DNA from: Paraburkholderia sp. Ac-20340
GTDB lineage: Bacteria > Pseudomonadota > Gammaproteobacteria > Burkholderiales > Burkholderiaceae
Direction of reading: 5' to 3'
Length of the DNA stretch: 64,000 bases
Assembly: GCF_017104965.1 (NCBI RefSeq)
Contig: NZ_JAAGPR010000031.1
Coordinates: forward strand, 37,031 to 101,030
Of the stretch, positions 1-8,339 are shown in pieces. The translations under genes were made by a program, and so were the position numbers. The notes beneath the pieces were generated by a model, which did no database searches, had not been told where the DNA came from, and saw nothing but the letters and a program-made list of their open reading frames with translations. Numbering within the stretch: position 1 is the first letter of the stretch; every line of letters begins with the position of its first letter.

Positions 1-1
1 C

Positions 2-619
2 TGCCGTGTGATTGCCCGGCCTTTCTCGGGCAACGATCGTAGCGATTTCAAACGCACTGGCAACCGCCGCGATCTGGCCGTGCCGCCGCCCGCGCCGACC
101 TTGCTGGAAAAGCTTGCGAAGGCGGGCGGCGAGGTGATCGCCATCGGCAAGATTTCGGATATTTACGCGGGCGTGGGCGTTACGCAAAAGATCAGGGCCG
201 ACGGGCTCGATGCCTTGTGGCGCGCGACACTCGAAGCCGTGCGCGAGGCGCCTGAATTCAGTCTCGTGATGACGAATCTTGTCGACTTCGACCAGCTTTA
301 CGGGCATCGCCGCAATGTGGCGGGCTATGCGAACGAACTGGAGCGTTTCGATTCGTTGCTTGCGCAACTTTATCCACTGCTGCGCGAAGACGATGTGCTG
401 ATACTCACGGCCGATCATGGCTGCGACCCCACCTGGCCCGGCTCCGATCACACACGCGAACATGTACCGCTGCTGGCTTACGGAAAGCGCGTCGCGCCGG
501 GCTCTCTGGGCGTGCGCGGCTCGTTCGCCGATCTCGGCCAGAGTCTGGCCCAGTGGTTCGGTCTCGACTCATTTGCGGACGGCGTCGCGTTCCTGGGCGC
601 GCCGTCCATGACACGATAA
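2..619 (+). CDS. deoB: Phosphopentomutase, C-terminal part (cut by window edge)
   Basis: The 205 codons present match the C-terminal half of phosphopentomutase, which interconverts ribose or deoxyribose 1-phosphate and 5-phosphate in nucleoside salvage. The alkaline-phosphatase-fold metal motif TADHGCDP and the following DHTREH histidines are present, as is the family segment NLVDFDQLYGHRR. The reading frame runs in from the left edge without a start codon, so the N-terminal half lies outside the window. It ends 15 bases before cdd, with an AAGGAG Shine-Dalgarno between them, so the two genes form one operon. Confidence 0.93.
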   Translation, partial: CRVIARPFSGNDRSDFKRTGNRRDLAVPPPAPTLLEKLAKAGGEVIAIGKISDIYAGVGVTQKIRADGLDALWRATLEAVREAPEFSLVMTNLVDFDQLYGHRRNVAGYANELERFDSLLAQLYPLLREDDVLILTADHGCDPTWPGSDHTREHVPLLAYGKRVAPGSLGVRGSFADLGQSLAQWFGLDSFADGVAFLGAPSMTR

Positions 620-634
620 AAGGAGCATGACTCA

Positions 635-1036
635 ATGGATCAACAGACCCTGATCGAAGCGGCCAAAGCCGCGCGCGAGAAAGCCTATGCACCGTATTCG
701 CGCTTCAAGGTGGGCGCGGCGCTGCATACAAAGGACGGCAAGGTTTTCCACGGCTGCAACGTGGAAAACGCTTCATATGGCTTGTGTAATTGTGCGGAAC
801 GCACGGCGCTGTTTTCGGCGATTGCGGCCGGTTATCGTCCCGGCGACTTCGCGACGATGGCCGTGGTCGCCGAAACGGACGGTCCGGTGGCGCCGTGCGG
901 CGCGTGCCGCCAGGTGATGATCGAACTGGGTTCGCCAGCGCTGGAAGTGGTGCTGGTCAATCTCAAGGGCGACGTGCGCGTCACGAGCGCAGACGCCTTG
1001 CTGCCCGAAGCGTTTTATCTGAAGCCGGCGCAGTAA
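635..1036 (+). CDS. cdd: Cytidine deaminase
   Basis: 133 residues, the usual length of the short homotetrameric cytidine deaminases that convert (deoxy)cytidine to (deoxy)uridine in the cytosol. The zinc site is intact: C53-A-E55 (in NCAERT) supplies one ligand and the catalytic glutamate, and PCGAC (C88, C91) supplies the other two. The start is set by AAGGAG about 9 bases upstream. It follows deoB closely, giving a deoxynucleoside salvage operon whose earlier genes lie to the left of the window. Confidence 0.96.
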   Translation: MDQQTLIEAAKAAREKAYAPYSRFKVGAALHTKDGKVFHGCNVENASYGLCNCAERTALFSAIAAGYRPGDFATMAVVAETDGPVAPCGACRQVMIELGSPALEVVLVNLKGDVRVTSADALLPEAFYLKPAQ

Positions 1037-1045
1037 GTCATCGAA

Positions 1046-1067
1046 CGGCGGCGCGAGCGTGCCGCCG
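1046..1067. terminator. Hairpin between convergent cdd and deoR-type gene
   Basis: CGGCGGC and GCCGCCG pair over an 8-base loop in the 33-base gap between the two convergent stop codons. There is no long T run, so it is at best a weak bidirectional terminator. Confidence 0.45.
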
Positions 1068-1069
1068 CT

Positions 1070-1798
1070 TCAACCCGTGCGCTTGCGCAGCGTTTGCCCT
1101 TGTTCGGTGATGATCGAATCGAATTCGCCGATCTGCGAGAAGCGCGCGGCCTTCACCACGCCAAACTTGCTGCTGTCGACGATCAGATGGCGTTCGACGG
1201 CGCTGTGCATCGCGGCCTGTTTGATCGCTACTTCGTGAAAATTCCAGCAGGTCACGCCGCGCGTTTCGTCCACGCCGCCTGCGGAAATAAAGGCCTTGTT
1301 GATGCCCATGCGCCGCAGGATTTCGAGCGTTTCATCGGCGGAAAACGAATCGGAGGCGGGCACGTAAAGGCCGCCTAGCAGGATCATGCGCACATTGGGC
1401 TTGCGGCGCAGAATCTCCGCCACATTCAGCGAATAGCACACCACGGTGACCTGCAGATCGGCGGGAATCAGCCGCGCGAGCGTGGCGAGTGTCGTGCCGC
1501 AATCGACGAACAGGGTGTCGTTATCGGCGATCAGTTTCGCGGCGATGGCCGATGCTTCGGCTTTTGCCTGGGCGAAATGATCCTTTTCCTGTTCGAGAGA
1601 ATAACCCGTGCCGTTCTGCACGTCGGTTGCGCTGACGATATAGCCGCGCAGATACGTGAATTGATCGGGGCGGGCGGCAATGTCGCGGCGTACCGTCATT
1701 TCCGACACGCCCATCAGCGTGGCCGCATCGCGCAGATGCACGACCTTGTGTTGAGCGATAGCGTCGGCGAGTGCGGAAAGACGTTCAGATTTCAGCAT
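1070..1798 (-). CDS. DeoR-family transcriptional repressor
   Basis: 242 residues from the methionine of MLKSERLSAL. A DeoR-type winged helix occupies about residues 1-55 (SEMTVRRD recognition region), followed by the DeoR sugar-phosphate sensor domain (VDCGTTLATLA; VDSSKFGV). An upstream in-frame start at 1909 exists, but the extra residues do not resemble the family and the helix-turn-helix starts at 1798. It is convergent with deoB-cdd, so a role as repressor of deoxynucleoside catabolism responding to a deoxyribose phosphate is plausible but inferred only from position. Confidence 0.88.
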   Translation of the reverse strand: MLKSERLSALADAIAQHKVVHLRDAATLMGVSEMTVRRDIAARPDQFTYLRGYIVSATDVQNGTGYSLEQEKDHFAQAKAEASAIAAKLIADNDTLFVDCGTTLATLARLIPADLQVTVVCYSLNVAEILRRKPNVRMILLGGLYVPASDSFSADETLEILRRMGINKAFISAGGVDETRGVTCWNFHEVAIKQAAMHSAVERHLIVDSSKFGVVKAARFSQIGEFDSIITEQGQTLRKRTG

Positions 1799-1959
1799 GG
1801 AAGTCCTGAGGGACTGGATGCGGCAGAGGGCGCGTTCAGGGCATGGCGATGCGAGGATTATAACAAGAGGGCGGGCGCGATCTGGCCTGGTTTGTGCAAT
1901 AGCGCACATTTGCAGGGCAGATCGCTGCTACGTTAGATTGATTCGATCAGGATGCCGAA

Positions 1960-3210
1960 TCAGATGAGCCTGCGCAGCACGACATCGAGCAGCACGCGCG
2001 CGCCGTCGATCAATTGCGATTCGTCGGTATGTTCGCGCGGGTTGTGACTGATGCCGCCACGGCTGGGCACAAAAATCATCGCAGCGGGCGCCATGCGCGC
2101 AATCATCTGCGCATCATGTCCCGCGCCCGATGTCATACGCCGATGCGAGAATCCCAGGCTCTGCGCCGAAGCTTCGATGGTGTGGGCAATGCCAGCGTCA
2201 AAGATCACCGGCTCGAAGCGCACGAGCCGCTCCGTGCCGATACTCACGCCTTCTTGCTCCGCGATCTGCGCGAGAAACTCGACGAGTTTGCGCTCTGCGT
2301 CCTGAAGGCGCTGCTCATCGGGATCACGCAAATCCACGGTGAAAACTGCTTTGCGCGGAATTACGTTAATGACGTTCGGCTCGATATTGAGCATGCCGAT
2401 GGTCGCGAGCGTCGTGCCGGACGTGACCGCGAGCTCGCGCAGAAACGCCACCGTCGCTGCCGCTACATAACCCGCGTCATGGCGTAGCCGCGTAGGCGTG
2501 GTGCCCGCGTGATTGGCGTTGCCTTGCACGGTCACGCGTTGCCACGAAATACCCTGAAGATTTTCGACCACGCCAATCTGAATCTGCTCCGCTTCGAGAA
2601 TCGGCCCTTGTTCGATGTGCAACTCGACATATTCGTGCGGCACGATAGCGCCCGGTTCCATCTCGCCCGCGTAGCCGATGCGTGCAAGTTCGTCGCCCAG
2701 ACGCGTACCGTCGATGCCGATCGTTGCAAGCGCAACGTCTGTGTCGAGACCGCCTGCATAGACCAGCGAACCCATCATATCGGGTTGATACCGCACGCCT
2801 TCCTCGTTGGTAAAGGCACCGATGGTGATCGAACGACGCGGCTTGACGCCCGCCTCGCGAAACGCGCGCACCACGGCCAGTCCGGCCAGCACGCCATAGC
2901 AGCCATCGAGCGCACCGGCATTCTTCACGGTGTCGATATGCGAGCCCATCATCAGCGGGCGATGCGTACCGTCGCCGTTATCCGCATCCGCCCGCAACGT
3001 GCCGAAGAGATTGCCGATGCGGTCTACACGAACGTCCAGATCGAGTTCGCGCATCCAGGCGACCACACGGTCGCGGCCATCGCGTTCGGCATCCGTGAGC
3101 GCAATGCGGGTGCGCCCGCCGACTTCTGGATCGATGCCGATATCGCCCAGTTCCTTCAATTGCTGGATCAGGCGTGGGCCGTCGATGCGCAAGGTCGTAT
3201 CGGTATTCAT
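1960..3210 (-). CDS. M20-family amidase, hydantoinase/carbamoylase (allantoate amidohydrolase-like)
   Basis: 416 residues, typical for the Zn- or Mn-dependent amidases that hydrolyse N-carbamoyl amino acids, allantoate or ureidoglycolate. Metal-site motifs visible are GSHIDTVKNAGALDG (His and Asp ligands), FTNEEG (Glu) and HIEQGP. The lid domain lies roughly at residues 215-330. It is the last gene of a three-gene minus-strand group with a second M20 enzyme and diaminopropionate ammonia-lyase, 33 bases after the former. The true N-carbamoyl or N-acyl substrate cannot be read from the sequence; the context suggests release of an amino acid fed to the lyase. Confidence 0.85.
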   Translation of the reverse strand: MNTDTTLRIDGPRLIQQLKELGDIGIDPEVGGRTRIALTDAERDGRDRVVAWMRELDLDVRVDRIGNLFGTLRADADNGDGTHRPLMMGSHIDTVKNAGALDGCYGVLAGLAVVRAFREAGVKPRRSITIGAFTNEEGVRYQPDMMGSLVYAGGLDTDVALATIGIDGTRLGDELARIGYAGEMEPGAIVPHEYVELHIEQGPILEAEQIQIGVVENLQGISWQRVTVQGNANHAGTTPTRLRHDAGYVAAATVAFLRELAVTSGTTLATIGMLNIEPNVINVIPRKAVFTVDLRDPDEQRLQDAERKLVEFLAQIAEQEGVSIGTERLVRFEPVIFDAGIAHTIEASAQSLGFSHRRMTSGAGHDAQMIARMAPAAMIFVPSRGGISHNPREHTDESQLIDGARVLLDVVLRRLI

Positions 3211-3243
3211 CTGCTGTCTGTCGTTCGAAGGGATAAGGGTGGC

Positions 3244-4419
3244 TCAACTGCGCGGCAGCGCGAGGCGCGCAACTTCCGCGAAATAGCGCGCGCCGGTTTC
3301 CAGAATGTCGTCGTTGAAGTCGTAGGTGGCGTTATGCAGCGGCACGCCGCCTTGCGCATTGGTTTCGCCATTGCCGATGAATATGAAATTGCCGGGCACG
3401 GCTTGCAGGAATGCGCCGAAGTCTTCGGAGATCATCATGGGCTGAACGTTCGCATCGACGGCGTTTTCTCCGGCGATATTGCGCGCCGCTGTAACGGCAA
3501 GATCGACGTATTCCGGCGAATTCACGGTAGGCGCGAATTCGTGCGTGTATTCGAATTCGCATTCGGCGCCGTGAGTGCGGCAAATGCCTTCGCTGATTTC
3601 GCGCATACGCGTTTCCAGCAGCGCCTGCACGTCCTTCGAATAGCTGCGCGTGTCACCTTTAATGGTGACGTTCGACGGGATCACGTTGCGAATGCCGTCG
3701 GTGATGAATTCCGTGCAGGAGATCACGGCTTGCAGGCCCGGATCGAGATTGCGCGAGACGATTGTTTGCAGCGCGAGTACGATCTGCGAAGCGATCACGA
3801 TAGGATCGATGCCCATATGCGGACGCGCCGCATGCGTGCCGCGCGCCTTGATATGGATAACGAAGTTATCTTCACTGGCCATGATGCCGCCAGGGCGCGT
3901 CGAAAAACTGCCTGCGCGCATGCCGGGCATATTGTGAGCGCCGAAGATCGCGTCGACAGGAAAACGCTCGAACAGGCCATCGGCCATCATCGCCTTGGCG
4001 CCGCGGCCGTGTTCTTCGGCGGGCTGAAAAATAAAGCGTACCGTGCCGTCGAAATCGCGCCGTTCGGCCAGCAGACGCGCAGCGCCCAGGATCATCGACA
4101 TATGGCCGTCGTGTCCGCATGCGTGCATCTTGCCGGCGTTGAGCGACGCATGGGCGCGACCCGGCGCGTGCTCGGCGATATTGAGCGCGTCCATGTCGGC
4201 ACGCAGGCCGATGGCGCGCGTGCCGCTGCCCACGCGCAGATTCGCCACCAGCCCAGTGCCGCCGATGCCGCGTTCGACTTCGAGCCCCAGCGTCTTCAGA
4301 ATGCGCGCGACGTAGTCGGAGGTATCGACTTCTTCGAAGCCCGTTTCGGGACGCTGATGCAGATGATGGCGCCAGCTTTTGAGTTGCCCTTGCAGCGTGC
4401 TTTCCATGAGCGTGTCCAT
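3244..4419 (-). CDS. M20-family amidohydrolase (hippurate hydrolase/N-acyl amino acid deacylase type)
   Basis: 391 residues from the MDTLMEST start. The open frame extends to 4521, but that would run into the upstream stop at 4439 and give an atypical N-terminus. The M20D motifs are clear: RPETGFEE, GLRADMDAL, HACGHDGHMS (metal His/Asp) and QPAEEHGRGA (catalytic Glu pair). Such enzymes remove acyl groups from N-acyl amino acids. It starts 19 bases after the diaminopropionate ammonia-lyase stop, so it should be co-transcribed. The pairing resembles enterobacterial ygeX-ygeY, where a peptidase-like M20 gene follows the lyase. Confidence 0.87.
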   Translation of the reverse strand: MDTLMESTLQGQLKSWRHHLHQRPETGFEEVDTSDYVARILKTLGLEVERGIGGTGLVANLRVGSGTRAIGLRADMDALNIAEHAPGRAHASLNAGKMHACGHDGHMSMILGAARLLAERRDFDGTVRFIFQPAEEHGRGAKAMMADGLFERFPVDAIFGAHNMPGMRAGSFSTRPGGIMASEDNFVIHIKARGTHAARPHMGIDPIVIASQIVLALQTIVSRNLDPGLQAVISCTEFITDGIRNVIPSNVTIKGDTRSYSKDVQALLETRMREISEGICRTHGAECEFEYTHEFAPTVNSPEYVDLAVTAARNIAGENAVDANVQPMMISEDFGAFLQAVPGNFIFIGNGETNAQGGVPLHNATYDFNDDILETGARYFAEVARLALPRS

Positions 4420-4438
4420 ATCAGGGTTGGGCGTGGTC

Positions 4439-5656
4439 TTATTGTGCGAGCGCGGCGAGGCGTTCGTCGCGGCGCTTTGCAACCGCTTGTGCCGATTCGC
4501 CGACGAGTTCGGCATAAACACCGGGCGCCGTCGCGCCTTCGGTGCTGATCAGCAGCACGCGCGATTGTGCGTTCAGACCCGCCGCGCGCGCGAGTTCGGC
4601 GTCGTTCATCAGCACGGCCAGTCCGGCGAGTCCCGCCGCGCCCGATTCGCCGGAAACCAGCGGCAGGTCGTCATCTTCACCGGCTGCCAGCGTGCGCATT
4701 GCAGTCACGGCATCGTCGTCTTCGATCAGCATGAAGTGGTCCACGCAGGCTTCGAGAATCTGCCACGCGAGCGGCGACGTTTCTCCGCACGCCAGCCCGG
4801 CCATCACCGAATCGACCGAACCGCTCGCTTTCGCGGCACGGCCCGCGAGCGCGCTTTGATAGAGGCAATCGGCCTGACCCGGTTCGACCACGATAAAGCG
4901 CGGACGTTTTTCGCCGTGAATTTCCCAGAGATAGCTGGCGATACCCGCCGCGAGACCGCCCACGCCGCCTTGCAGAAACACATGCGTATAAGCGAATTCG
5001 CCGGCCTGTTCGATAATTTCGGCCGCAATCGCGCCATAGCCCTGCATCACGTCGCGCGGAATGGTTTCGTAGCCCTCGTACGACGTATCGGAAACGACAT
5101 GCCAGCCATTGTCGCGCGCCAGTTGCGCGGCGTGTTCGACCGATTCGTCGTAATTGCCGGCAATACGCACGATGCGCGCGCCATAGGCCGCAATGGCTTC
5201 TTCGCGTTCGACGCTCACGTTGGCGTGCAGCACGATCACGCAGGCACAGCCAATCGACTGCGCGGCGGCGGCGAGTGCCTTGCCGTGGTTGCCGTCGGTT
5301 GCGCTGATCACGGTGAAATGCGTCAGCAAGTTGCGGTGACGGCCTTGAATCAGCGCTTGCGGATCGATTGCGTGGTCGGGCCACAGACGCAAGATCAGGC
5401 GCATCAGCGCGATGGGCGCGCCGAGCGCCTTGAAGCTGCCTAGCGGCGAGCGGAACGATTCGTCCTTGACGCTGACACTCGCCACGCCCAGACGCGCGGC
5501 CGCGCCGGGCAGCTCGACCAGCGGCGTGGGTTGCGCGCTGATTGCGTCCCAGTGCGAAAGCCAGGCGCGGCTTTCGTCGCCGGAAGCGACGTTGAGAATG
5601 CGCTTGAGCGCGTCAGGATAGAGAGCGCGCAGCGCGCGCGAATTGGCAGTCAGCAT
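4439..5656 (-). CDS. dpaL: Diaminopropionate ammonia-lyase (PLP, fold type II)
   Basis: 405 residues; family members are close to 400. The enzyme converts 2,3-diaminopropionate to pyruvate and two ammonia using PLP. The motif VKDESFRSPLGSFKALG holds the Schiff-base lysine (SFK), TDGNHGKALA is the phosphate-neighbouring loop, and the C-terminal segments MAGLACGE, VSGESGAAGL and LISTEGAT closely follow E. coli YgeX/DpaL. The start at 5656 has AGGAG 8 bases upstream, better than the in-frame start at 5686. It is the first gene of the minus-strand group and is divergent from an Lrp-type regulator. Confidence 0.88.
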   Translation of the reverse strand: MLTANSRALRALYPDALKRILNVASGDESRAWLSHWDAISAQPTPLVELPGAAARLGVASVSVKDESFRSPLGSFKALGAPIALMRLILRLWPDHAIDPQALIQGRHRNLLTHFTVISATDGNHGKALAAAAQSIGCACVIVLHANVSVEREEAIAAYGARIVRIAGNYDESVEHAAQLARDNGWHVVSDTSYEGYETIPRDVMQGYGAIAAEIIEQAGEFAYTHVFLQGGVGGLAAGIASYLWEIHGEKRPRFIVVEPGQADCLYQSALAGRAAKASGSVDSVMAGLACGETSPLAWQILEACVDHFMLIEDDDAVTAMRTLAAGEDDDLPLVSGESGAAGLAGLAVLMNDAELARAAGLNAQSRVLLISTEGATAPGVYAELVGESAQAVAKRRDERLAALAQ

Positions 5657-5730
5657 GGAACGAAACTCCTGGGCCGTGACGCCCAATGTCGATTGGCGGC
5701 GCTTGAAACGCCTTCAGTGCTGAAATGATA

Positions 5731-5778
5731 TTGCGCAAGGCCCGTAAAAAAATCGCATAATTGCGTAGCTTGGCGCAA
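5731..5778. promoter_or_regulatory. Candidate Lrp-type operator cluster
   Basis: Three TTGCG-containing elements lie in the 152-base divergent gap: TTGCGCAA (5731-5738), CGCA-taat-TGCG (5754-5765) and TTGGCGCAA (5770-5778). Their spacing near multiples of a helical turn fits an Lrp/AsnC multimer controlling both itself and the lyase operon. Motif assignment is by eye. Confidence 0.4.
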
Positions 5779-5808
5779 AAAAATATCGTTTCCACAAAGG
5801 CCCGATTC

Positions 5809-6288
5809 ATGGCGACTTCACTTGACACCTTCGATTGCAAACTTTTAATGGAGGTGCAACGCGACGCGCAGACGCCGCAGAGCGAACTGGGCGCGCGCGT
5901 GAATCTCTCGACAGCGGCCGTGAACCGGCGCTTGCGGCGTCTTGCGGAAGAGGGCGTGATCGATCATTACGCCGCCATCGTTTCGCCCGAGAAAACCGAT
6001 TACCCGATTACGGTGATCGCGAATGTGGAAGTAGAGAGCGAGCAGATCGATCTGCTCGATGCGATGAAACGCACGTTTGCGCGCTGCCCGCACGTACAGC
6101 AATGCTATTACGTGGCGGGAGAATGGGATTTCGTGCTGATTCTTGCCGTGCGCGATATGGACCAGTACACGGAACTCACGCGCCAGTTGTTCTTTTCGAA
6201 TAACAATGTGAAGCGCTTCAAGACCTTGGTGAGCATGAGTCGCGTCAAGGTCGGGCTGGAAGTGCCGCTTCTTTCTTCGGACGAATAA
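5809..6288 (+). CDS. Lrp/AsnC-family transcriptional regulator
   Basis: 159 residues starting at MATSLDTFD; an AAAGG element lies about 10 bases upstream. The N-terminal winged helix (about residues 5-60, with LSTAAVNRRLRRLAEEGVI as recognition region) is followed by the RAM ligand-binding domain (YPITVIANVEVES to the C-terminus, including the YYVAGEWDFVL strand). It is divergent from dpaL, and such regulators usually activate the neighbouring amino-acid catabolic operon on binding its substrate, here perhaps 2,3-diaminopropionate. Confidence 0.92.
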   Translation: MATSLDTFDCKLLMEVQRDAQTPQSELGARVNLSTAAVNRRLRRLAEEGVIDHYAAIVSPEKTDYPITVIANVEVESEQIDLLDAMKRTFARCPHVQQCYYVAGEWDFVLILAVRDMDQYTELTRQLFFSNNNVKRFKTLVSMSRVKVGLEVPLLSSDE

Positions 6289-6305
6289 GACGTAGCGCCG
6301 ATGCG

Positions 6306-7307
6306 CTAACTCGCGATATCGACAATTACCTTGCCTTCCGCCTCACGTCCTTCCACCAGCGCGTGCGCGTCGTCGACATTCGCGAGTGTGAAGCGGCGCG
6401 GATCGAGCGTAACGTCGATCTTGCCCTGTTCGGCGAGCTTGCCGATCTCGCGCAGAATGTCGCCGTGCGCGGCGCGGCCTTCGCCGCTGAGCAACGGCAG
6501 CAGCGTAAAAACCCCGGAATAACTCGCGGCGCGGAAGGACAAGGGCGCGAGCGCATGCGTGCCCCAGCCAAGCGCGCTGACGACATGACCGAAGCGCGCC
6601 ACGGCATGGAATGCGCGATCGAGGCTTTCGCCGCCAGCGGTGTCGTAGACCACATCGAATCCGCGCCCATTGGTGTAGCGCTGCACCACTTCGACCATAT
6701 CGGCCCTTGGTGTGCTTTCGATGATAGGGACACCGAATCGTTCTACAAGCGCCCGACGCGACGCGCTTGCGGTGGCAAAAACCTTTGCGCCCAGCGCTTT
6801 CGCCAACTGAATCGCCGCCTGGCCAACTGCGCCCGTGCCACCCAGTACGAGCACGGTTTGCTCAGGCCGCACGCGTGCGCGATCGACGAGTCCTTCCCAT
6901 GCGGTGATAAACGCGAGCGGCAGCGTTGCGGCTTCGCGCAGGCTGAGCGTGGAGGGCACAGGGGCGAGCAGCCGTGCATCGACAGCCGCGAATTCCGCGA
7001 GCGAACCCTGCACACCGCCAACGCCGCCGGTCATGCCAAACACCTTGTCGCCGGGCTTGAACGCGCTGACGCCTTCGCCCACTTCCAAGACTTCACCGGC
7101 CGTGTCGATGCCGAGAATTGCCGGCAACGGATGCCGTGCATGCCCGGCCGCGCCGCGACGGATCTTGGTGTCGAGCGGATTCACCGCGCTGGCGTGGATG
7201 CGTACGAGTACTTCGCCTGCACCGGCGCGTGGGCGCGGTACATCGGTAAGCGTGAAGGGGGCGTTTGCTTCGGCGAGCAGTGCGGCTTTCATGGTGTCGG
7301 ACGACAT
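6306..7307 (-). CDS. Zinc-type alcohol dehydrogenase/quinone oxidoreductase (NADPH)
   Basis: 333 residues of the medium-chain reductase superfamily. GroES-like domain at about 1-120 (GEVLVRIHASAVNPLDTKIR), Rossmann domain with VLGGTGAVGQAAIQLAKALGA at about 150-170. The structural zinc cysteines are missing, as in quinone oxidoreductases, which reduce quinones or enones with NADPH. GGAG upstream of 7307 supports the start. It follows a LysR gene on the same strand by 41 bases. The substrate is not predictable. Confidence 0.85.
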   Translation of the reverse strand: MSSDTMKAALLAEANAPFTLTDVPRPRAGAGEVLVRIHASAVNPLDTKIRRGAAGHARHPLPAILGIDTAGEVLEVGEGVSAFKPGDKVFGMTGGVGGVQGSLAEFAAVDARLLAPVPSTLSLREAATLPLAFITAWEGLVDRARVRPEQTVLVLGGTGAVGQAAIQLAKALGAKVFATASASRRALVERFGVPIIESTPRADMVEVVQRYTNGRGFDVVYDTAGGESLDRAFHAVARFGHVVSALGWGTHALAPLSFRAASYSGVFTLLPLLSGEGRAAHGDILREIGKLAEQGKIDVTLDPRRFTLANVDDAHALVEGREAEGKVIVDIAS

Positions 7308-7348
7308 GATGTCTCCAGATTAACGCGGGACGTTTGGACTATCGCTGA

Positions 7349-8251
7349 TTAGCGGTTTAACGAAGCATTGGCGCGCAGACGTTCGATCGCCAGATCGAGA
7401 AACGCACGCACCTTGCGCGTGGCATGACGGCCCTCGCGATGCAGGACGTGAATGGGCAGCGGCGGTGGCTCGTATTCGGCCATGACGATCTGCAACTTGC
7501 CCGCGTCGAGTTGCTGCGCGACCTGATACGAAAGCGCCTGCGTAATGCCGAAGCCATCGACGGCGGCGGCAATCGCGGAATCGTTGGTCGTGGTGGACAG
7601 CCGCGCGCGCTTTTGCGCGGTAATGCGTGGCGCGCCTGCGCCGAAGCGCCATTCCGGCAACGATGATGCGCCGCTGACCGTGATCAGCACGTGGCCGTCG
7701 AGTTGATCGGGACGTTGCGGTACGCCGTGCCTTGCCAGATAGTCGGGCGAGGCGCAGACCACGCGCCGCACGCTGCCAACGCGCACCGCCTGCATGGTCG
7801 AATCGGCCAGTTCGCCGATGCGCACGCCCACGTCGATGCCTTCGTCGATCAGATTCACCACGCGGTCGAGAAACCAGCAGCGCACATCGGCATCATCGTA
7901 GTCGCGCAGATATTCGAGCACGACGGGCATCACGAAAATCCGCCCGAACAGGACCGAAGCGGTAATGCTAAGCAGTCCTCGTGGAACTTGAAGGCTACCG
8001 GCGACGGCATGGTCTGCTTCCTCGATATCGCCGAGAATGCGCCGGCAGCTTTCTGCATAGCCTGCGCCCGCTTCGGTCACGCGCACGATGCGCGTGGTGC
8101 GTGTGAGCAGACGCACGCCAAGCGTATCTTCGAGTTCGCTGACGATACGCGTGACCACGGACGGCGACACCTGCAGCTTGCGCGCTGCGGCGGCGAAACC
8201 GCCGTTGTCCACCACCGAGAGAAAAGCGGTCATCGCCTGCAGACGGTCCAT
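7349..8251 (-). CDS. LysR-family transcriptional regulator
   Basis: 300 residues from MDRLQAMTAFLSVVDNG; the upstream extension to 8377 overlaps the neighbouring gene and does not look like LysR. HTH at about residues 17-36 (FAAAARKLQVSPSVVTRIV), then the periplasmic-binding-protein-like effector domain. It has the features of the DsdC/YafC-like subgroup that often sits beside oxidoreductase genes. Lying just before the quinone-oxidoreductase-like gene on the same strand, it may be co-transcribed with it. Confidence 0.9.
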   Translation of the reverse strand: MDRLQAMTAFLSVVDNGGFAAAARKLQVSPSVVTRIVSELEDTLGVRLLTRTTRIVRVTEAGAGYAESCRRILGDIEEADHAVAGSLQVPRGLLSITASVLFGRIFVMPVVLEYLRDYDDADVRCWFLDRVVNLIDEGIDVGVRIGELADSTMQAVRVGSVRRVVCASPDYLARHGVPQRPDQLDGHVLITVSGASSLPEWRFGAGAPRITAQKRARLSTTTNDSAIAAAVDGFGITQALSYQVAQQLDAGKLQIVMAEYEPPPLPIHVLHREGRHATRKVRAFLDLAIERLRANASLNR

Positions 8252-8339
8252 AGCGGGTCGGGGTCCGCGCAGTCGCGGAACGAGGGTCACGGATGCCCGC
8301 AGTATACAGTGGGGTGCCATTCGCGCGTTTGCCGTTCGC

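Noticed and set aside
2509..4548. 679-codon open frame on the plus strand
   Set aside because: It is antisense to the two M20 amidase genes, is rich in Arg/His/Ala, and shows no family pattern; a usual effect of high GC at third codon positions.
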